This document shows, one piece after another, positions 59,676 through 64,000 of a stretch of 64,000 bases of DNA. Source of the stretch: Holophagales bacterium. GTDB taxonomy: Bacteria > Acidobacteriota > Thermoanaerobaculia > Multivoradales > Multivoraceae. Both the position numbers and the translations under genes were made by a program. Position 1 is the stretch's first letter. The number at the start of each line of letters is the position of its first letter. Below the pieces are notes generated by a model, which ran no database searches, was not told where the DNA came from, and was given only the letters and a program-made list of their open reading frames with translations. The stretch is from the NCBI GenBank assembly GCA_009836625.1, contig VXVC01000007.1, forward strand, positions 186,001 to 250,000, in the 5' to 3' direction.

Positions 59676-60695
59676 ATGCGAATCCAACCCCTCGTGGCCG
59701 TAGCGATCCTGGTCACTCCCGCCGCGGCCGCCGCCCAGGACGACATTCCCCGCACCGCGAGCGGTCGGCCGGATCTCTCGGGCACGTACGACATCGCCAC
59801 CCGCACGCCGATGATGCGCGATCCCAAGTACGGCGACGCCCCCTACATGAGCGCCGAGGACGCCCACGGAATCGCCGCCGCGACCGAAGCGGCCAAGGTC
59901 GAGGCCGACGTCCCCAGCGATCCGAACCGCGAGGCGCCGCCGGTCGGCGGCGACGGCCACCGCAGCAACATCGGCGGCCACAACCCGTTCTGGTTCGACT
60001 TCGGGACCATCCCGTTCCAGATCGACGGCAAGTACCGCAACTCGATCATCACGGACCCTCCCGATGGCCGGCTGCCGTCCAAGACGGACAGCGGACGGGC
60101 GCTCACACCGCGCGGCCTCGGCGCCTACAACCGGAACCCGGGCGGGGCGTGGTGGCTCGAGACCGGCGAGAACCTCTACGACGAGCCGGAGGTCCAGACC
60201 CTGGGCACACGCTGCCTCTACGCCGGCGGCCCCACGGTGCCGGTCCGGCCTTCCGCCTACAACAACCTGAAGACGATCACGCAGACCGACACCCACGTGG
60301 CGATCCACGTGGAGTGGATGCACTGGACCCGCATCGTCCGCCTCGACTCCGAGCACGCGCCACCGAACTACCGGTCGTTCGGCGGCGACTCGATCGGCTG
60401 GTGGGAAGACGACACCCTGGTCGTCGAGACGACGAACTTCCTGCGGGCGCCGCACGTTCCCCACGAAGGCCTGCGCGTCGTCGAACGTTTTCGCCGCGTC
60501 GACACGGACACGCTGTTCTACGAGTTCACCGTGGAGGACTCCGACTACACCGCGCCGTACACCGGCTCGCTGCCCTGGCCCCGAACCGGCAAACGTCTGT
60601 ACGAGTACGCCTGCCACGAGGGGAACTACTCGATGGGCAACATGCTTCGCGGCGCGCGGCTGCTGGAGAAGGAGGCGCGCGAGGAGCGGCGCTAG
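59676..60695 (+). CDS. Exported protein of the 'GRPDLSGTYD' type, function unknown
   Basis: A 339-residue protein with a signal peptide (VAVAILVTPAAAAAQDD) and TASGRPDLSGTYDIATRT. VRPSAYNNLKTITQTDTHVA and FGGDSIGWWEDDTLVVETTN follow, a set of motifs I recognise as frequent in marine and Acidobacteriota proteins of unknown role. It starts 10 bp after the quinoprotein stop with AAGGAGG, so the two are co-expressed. It may assist or share a substrate with the quinoprotein. Confidence 0.75.
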   Translation: MRIQPLVAVAILVTPAAAAAQDDIPRTASGRPDLSGTYDIATRTPMMRDPKYGDAPYMSAEDAHGIAAATEAAKVEADVPSDPNREAPPVGGDGHRSNIGGHNPFWFDFGTIPFQIDGKYRNSIITDPPDGRLPSKTDSGRALTPRGLGAYNRNPGGAWWLETGENLYDEPEVQTLGTRCLYAGGPTVPVRPSAYNNLKTITQTDTHVAIHVEWMHWTRIVRLDSEHAPPNYRSFGGDSIGWWEDDTLVVETTNFLRAPHVPHEGLRVVERFRRVDTDTLFYEFTVEDSDYTAPYTGSLPWPRTGKRLYEYACHEGNYSMGNMLRGARLLEKEAREERR

Positions 60696-60743
60696 GCCGC
60701 CGGCGCTCCGCTGATACCCTCCCTCCGGCTCCGCCCACAGACC

Positions 60744-60760
60744 GGCGCTTCCGAAGCGCC
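60744..60760. terminator. Hairpin downstream of the 59676 gene
   Basis: GGCGCTT (60744-60750) pairs with AAGCGCC (60754-60760) around a 3-nt loop, about 50 bp after the stop. No U-run follows, so intrinsic termination is uncertain in this GC-rich DNA. Confidence 0.35.
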
Positions 60761-60831
60761 CCTCGACGCTCCGGAAGTCCCTTCTGGCTAACCAAGTACT
60801 CGATCCGTACACCGTACGCCACGGCGAGGCC

Positions 60832-62202
60832 GTGGCCCCGCCGACGACCTTCCGGGAGCGGCTGAAGTACCTCGGACCGAGCCTGATCGTCACCGGCGCC
60901 GTGATCGGCTCGGGCGAACTCGTGCTGACGACGAGCCTGGGCGCGGTCGCCGGCTTCACCCTGCTCTGGTGGATGCTCCTCTCCTGCTGGTGCAAGTCGC
61001 TTGTGCAAGCTGAGATGGCCCGCTACACGATCGAATCGGGCGACACTTACCTGCGGGCGATGAACCGGCTGCCTGGGCGGATCTGGCGGATCTCCTGGCC
61101 GATCTGGTTGGGGCTGATCGCCTACGTCCCGGGGACGATGGGACTGGGCGGCATCATCGGCGGCGCCGGCCAGTCGATGTCCTTCCTCGCCTCGCTGGGG
61201 AACATCGAGCTCGACGGGGTTCTCTGCACCGGTCTCATCGCCGTTGCCGGTTCGATCATCCTCGGCACCGGCTCCTACAAGTGGCTCGAACGCGTGATGC
61301 TGCCTCTGGTCATCGCCTTCACGTTCTGCACACTGATCTGCCTGATCGCGATGCAGTTCACCGAGTTCCGGACCACGCCGGGCGAGATCCTCGGCGGCAT
61401 GAAGCCGGACATGACCCTGTTCGTCGCTGTCGCGGCCCTCGCGCTTTCGGCCTACGGCTACACCGGCACGACCTCGGGCGACATCTCGTCCTACACCTAC
61501 TGGTGCGTCGAAAAGGGCTACCCGAGCTTCCTCGGCGCCGACCGCAGCGACCCGAACTGGGAGTCCCACGCTCGCGGCTGGATGCGGGTGCTCCACACCG
61601 ACGTCTGGCTGGCCCTGATCATCGTCACCTGCGCCACGATCCCCTACTACATCCTCGGCGCCGGGGTGCTGAACAAGATGGGGCTGACGCCGGAGGGGAA
61701 CGACGAGACGATCGGGGCGCTCTCGAACATCTTCACCCAGACCCTCGGTCTGTGGGCGGTGTGGATCTTCGCCATCGGTGCCTTCTGCATCCTGTTCTCG
61801 ACCGTCCTCTCAGGAGCCGGCGGCGGCGGCCGGACGATCCCCGACTACCTGATGGAGATGGGCCTGATCGAGCGCTCGAACCTGGCGCTGCGCAAGAAGA
61901 TCATCCGCGGCTACCTGGTCTGCCTACCGCTCGCCGCCTTCGGGATCTACTACTTCGTCACCGACTTCGTCATCCTGATCATGGTCGGCGGCCTGACTTC
62001 GGCGATCTTCCTGCCGATTCAGGCAGGCGCGACGCTGTGGCTACAGCGCACGCGGATGGACCCGCGGATCCGGCCCCGGCGCTTGACCTACGTCGGCATC
62101 TGGATCGTGTTCGCGTTCGAGGCCGCGATGGCGCTCCTGGTCATCCGCTACGTCGTGCTGGCCGACCAGTTCGACTGGCTGTTCGGCTACCTGTTCGGCT
62201 GA
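60832..62202 (+). CDS. Nramp-superfamily transporter, divergent metal site
   Basis: A 456-residue, ~11-TM protein beginning GTG. Nramp-like arrangement: LGPSLIVTGAVIGSGELVLTT aligns to TM1, ALSAYGYTGTTSGDISSYTY to TM6. Canonical Nramps use DPGN in TM1 and an M-x-H-N set in TM6 to bind Mn2+/Fe2+. Here the TM1 site reads GSGE and TM6 has no Met or His, so ordinary divalent-metal binding is doubtful; Nramp relatives that carry other ions or solutes are known. GTG at 60832 has no strong SD. Confidence 0.78.
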   Translation: MAPPTTFRERLKYLGPSLIVTGAVIGSGELVLTTSLGAVAGFTLLWWMLLSCWCKSLVQAEMARYTIESGDTYLRAMNRLPGRIWRISWPIWLGLIAYVPGTMGLGGIIGGAGQSMSFLASLGNIELDGVLCTGLIAVAGSIILGTGSYKWLERVMLPLVIAFTFCTLICLIAMQFTEFRTTPGEILGGMKPDMTLFVAVAALALSAYGYTGTTSGDISSYTYWCVEKGYPSFLGADRSDPNWESHARGWMRVLHTDVWLALIIVTCATIPYYILGAGVLNKMGLTPEGNDETIGALSNIFTQTLGLWAVWIFAIGAFCILFSTVLSGAGGGGRTIPDYLMEMGLIERSNLALRKKIIRGYLVCLPLAAFGIYYFVTDFVILIMVGGLTSAIFLPIQAGATLWLQRTRMDPRIRPRRLTYVGIWIVFAFEAAMALLVIRYVVLADQFDWLFGYLFG

Positions 62203-62222
62203 GGAAACCAAATCGTCGGTGC

Positions 62223-62259
62223 GCCGGCCCTCTGGCCGGCATCCGGCGTAAAGCGCCGG
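62223..62259. terminator. Paired hairpins downstream of the Nramp-like gene
   Basis: GCCGGCC-CTCT-GGCCGGC at 62223-62240 is followed by CCGGCG-TAAAG-CGCCGG at 62243-62259. They sit 20 bp after the transporter stop and before the DUF3500 gene. No U-run; could be a double terminator or RNA stabiliser. Confidence 0.4.
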
Positions 62260-62287
62260 CTCCGTCAGGCGCTACCATGCGAGCACC

Positions 62288-63472
62288 ATGCTCCGACATC
62301 TCCTCGCAATCACCCTCGCCCTGCTAGCAGCTTCCACCGCCCTCGCCCAACGCCCAGGCGACCGCGCCGACCGGATGCGCGAACGCAGCCGCCAGATCGA
62401 CGCCAGGCTCGCCGACGACCCCTACGTCGGCATCCACGCCAGTTCCGGCATCGAGCGCGGCCTGTACACGATCGAGTCGACCGGCGTGTCGACCGAGCCG
62501 GTCCGCAAGGCCACGGAGAAGTTCCTCGCCGCGCTAACCGACGAGCAGCGCGCGAAGACCATGTTCCCGGTCGACGACGACGAGTGGCGCAAGTGGATGA
62601 ACCAGCACTTCTACGTGCGGCAGGGCGTCGGCTTCGACGAGATGAACGAAACACAGCGGGACGCCGCCTTCGGCCTGATGCGCGCCTCGCTCAGCGCGGA
62701 CGGACTCAAGCTGAGCCGCGACATCATGAACCTCAACCGGACGCTGGGCGAACTGAATGACAACAACTTCGCCGAGTACAACGAGTGGCTGTACTGGATC
62801 ACCGTGATGGGCAAGCCCTCCGCCGATCAGCCCTGGGGCTGGCAGGTCGACGGCCATCACCTGATCATCAACTACTTCGTGCTCGGCGATCAGGTCGTGA
62901 TGACGCCGCTGTTCGTCGGTTCGGAACCGGTCATCGCCGAGTCCGGAAAGTACAAGGGCACGGTGATCATGCAGCGGGAGCAGGACCAGGGTCTGGCCCT
63001 GATCCGCTCGCTTCCCGCGGAGCAGCAGGTGAGAGCGATCATCGAGACGTCGAAGGACGGCAACAACAACCTCGGAGAGGCGTTCAGCGACAACATCGTC
63101 CTCGACTACGCCGGCATCCCGGCCTCCGAGCTGTCACCGCACGGCCGGGCGCAACTGCTCGACCTGATCGGTCTCTACGTCCACAACATGCGAGAAGGCC
63201 ACGCCAGGGTACGGATGGCGGAGCTTGAAGCCCACCTGGACGAGACCCACTTCGCCTGGATCGGCGGCACGGACGAGGACGCCGTCTTCTACTACCGCAT
63301 CCACAGCCCGGTCATCCTGATCGAGTTCGACCACCAGCGGCCTGTTGGCATCCGTCATCTCGTCGAGGGCCGCGCGCCCATCCGGCAGCACATCCATGCC
63401 GTCGTGCGGACGCCGAACGGCAACGACTACGGCAAGGACCTGCTGCGTCGGCACTACGAGCGGGACCACTAA
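62288..63472 (+). CDS. DUF3500 family exported protein
   Basis: A 394-residue protein with a signal peptide (LAITLALLAASTALAQ). DUF3500 features: AALTDEQRAKTMFPVDDDEW, FGLMRASLSADGLKLSRDIM, WGWQVDGHHLIINYFVLGDQVVMTPLFVG and TDEDAVFYYRIHSPVILIEFDHQ. No catalytic role is established for the family. It stands alone between the Nramp-like gene and the toxin-antitoxin pair. Confidence 0.88.
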   Translation: MLRHLLAITLALLAASTALAQRPGDRADRMRERSRQIDARLADDPYVGIHASSGIERGLYTIESTGVSTEPVRKATEKFLAALTDEQRAKTMFPVDDDEWRKWMNQHFYVRQGVGFDEMNETQRDAAFGLMRASLSADGLKLSRDIMNLNRTLGELNDNNFAEYNEWLYWITVMGKPSADQPWGWQVDGHHLIINYFVLGDQVVMTPLFVGSEPVIAESGKYKGTVIMQREQDQGLALIRSLPAEQQVRAIIETSKDGNNNLGEAFSDNIVLDYAGIPASELSPHGRAQLLDLIGLYVHNMREGHARVRMAELEAHLDETHFAWIGGTDEDAVFYYRIHSPVILIEFDHQRPVGIRHLVEGRAPIRQHIHAVVRTPNGNDYGKDLLRRHYERDH

Positions 63473-63478
63473 GAAGGT

Positions 63479-63493
63479 CGCCGCTTCGCGGCG
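63479..63493. terminator. Hairpin after the DUF3500 gene
   Basis: CGCCGC pairs with GCGGCG around TTC, 6 bp past the stop. Terminator-like but without a U-run; the same TCGCCGCTTCGCGGC string occurs near 57591. Confidence 0.35.
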
Positions 63494-63588
63494 CGTTTCA
63501 TGGCCACCTACGGCGGCAGCGGGCCAGAGGACCCACGCACCCAGCGTCTACCGCTTCGCTGCGGCAATGTGCTACCGTGTGCGTCATC

Positions 63589-63882
63589 ATGGCTGGAACC
63601 GATGTCGGGACGTCGCAAGTGGGTATCCGGGCGCTACGTCAGAATCTCAGCGTCTACCTTCGGCGCATCCATCGCGGCGAACGGTTCGAGGTGACCGATC
63701 GTGGCCGGCCCGTCGCCCTGCTCCTACCGCTCGGGGGAGACCTGTCTCCTGTTGAGCGACTCGTAGCTCAAGGGCGGGCGACCATGCCGGCGGGGAACGT
63801 GCTCGATCTTCCGCCACCCGCCGGCGAGCCGGCGACGGCGGCGAGCGCCGCCGTCATCGCCGATCGTGAAGACCGACTCTGA
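63589..63882 (+). CDS. Phd/YefM-type antitoxin
   Basis: About 97 residues from ATG 63589 (a GTG 12 bp earlier is possible). The N-terminal DNA-binding half reads VGIRALRQNLSVYLRRIHRGERFEVTDRGRPVALLLPL, typical of Phd antitoxins; the C-terminal half is flexible and acidic-poor, the usual toxin-binding tail. It is followed after 6 bp by a PIN-domain toxin gene, giving a complete type II pair. Confidence 0.88.
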   Translation: MAGTDVGTSQVGIRALRQNLSVYLRRIHRGERFEVTDRGRPVALLLPLGGDLSPVERLVAQGRATMPAGNVLDLPPPAGEPATAASAAVIADREDRL

Positions 63883-63888
63883 GCGTCG

Positions 63889-64000
63889 GTGATCTACCTC
63901 GATTCCTCAGCCATCATCAAGCTCGTCGTCGCCGAGCCGGAGTCGAACGCACTCCGCGCCTACCTGGCCGAGCACGAGGGCCATGTGTCGAGCGGCCTCG
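63889..64000 (+). CDS. vapC: VapC-type PIN-domain toxin (partial, right edge)
   Basis: A GTG at 63889 opens VIYLDSSAIIKLVVAEPES, with the first PIN-domain Asp in YLDSSAIIK; 37 codons precede the window edge. VapC toxins are Mg2+-dependent RNases restrained by the cognate antitoxin, here the upstream Phd-type gene. The rest of the active site is not visible. Confidence 0.85.
   Translation, partial: MIYLDSSAIIKLVVAEPESNALRAYLAEHEGHVSSGL

Overview
The window is about 64 kb of very GC-rich bacterial DNA from a Gram-negative chromosome: it encodes outer-membrane barrel sequence, type IV pilus genes, lipoproteins and PQQ-type periplasmic enzymes. Gene families such as M20 and M1 peptidases, carboxypeptidase-regulatory-domain receptors, paired amidohydrolases, DUF3500 and a PQQ quinoprotein beside a 'GRPDLSGTYD' protein suggest an uncultured, probably marine or host-associated Acidobacteriota-like organism. 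That assignment is inference; no rRNA or other phylogenetic anchor was found. I saw no tRNA, CRISPR array, prophage or transposase gene.

Layout. 1-6.4 kb (minus): two membrane/secreted M20 peptidases feed by 4-bp overlaps into a type IV pilus minor-pilin operon (pilD, pilV, pilW and a PilX-PilY1 fusion that runs off the left edge). 6.4-11.7 kb: a flippase-like membrane protein, a UbiA-type prenyltransferase, and a cassette of OFA transporter, Cache/HAMP sensor without output domain, and Leu-type binding protein. 11.8-13.9 kb: biotin carboxylase and biotin carrier subunits. 13.9-20.2 kb (minus): a mevalonate operon (fni, HMG-CoA reductase, mevalonate kinase, a decarboxylase, isopentenyl phosphate kinase, DtxR-type regulator). 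It carries no phosphomevalonate kinase but does carry IPK, the gene content of the 'alternative' (haloarchaeal/Roseiflexus-type) pathway. Three copies of a previously unnamed long-hairpin repeat lie at 17.66-21.56 kb; two of them, in opposite orientation, bracket a HicB-like protein and two tandem coiled-coil/TM microproteins.

21.6-30.2 kb: moaA, nudC, a Glu/Leu-type dehydrogenase, a TlpA-like redoxin plus a redoxin remnant, an MBL hydrolase, a Tat-exported Gfo/Idh oxidoreductase, adenosine deaminase, DUF2277 and an MT-A70 methyltransferase. 30.2-36.4 kb: M1 aminopeptidase, aquaporin, glutathione-dependent formaldehyde dehydrogenase, a sodium/solute symporter with a small membrane partner, and infC with an apparent AUC start. 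36.6-40.2 kb: a divergent Ku/LigD end-joining module. 40.2-45.9 kb: a single 1308-codon ORF joining an MFS transporter to an outer-membrane receptor-like barrel, downstream of a gamma-glutamyltransferase. 46-50.5 kb: a GCS2-type ligase, a VanZ-domain protein, then a two-gene cassette of a sterol C-24 methyltransferase-like protein and a Neverland/DAF-36-like Rieske oxygenase.

50.5-64 kb: a TolB-like propeller, an amidohydrolase with a metal-ligand-less paralogue, further secreted enzymes, a PQQ quinoprotein, a divergent Nramp homologue, DUF3500 and a Phd/VapC toxin-antitoxin pair cut by the right edge. The most interesting candidates are the sterol-tailoring cassette, the MFS-barrel ORF, the IPK-containing mevalonate operon and the hairpin repeat family.
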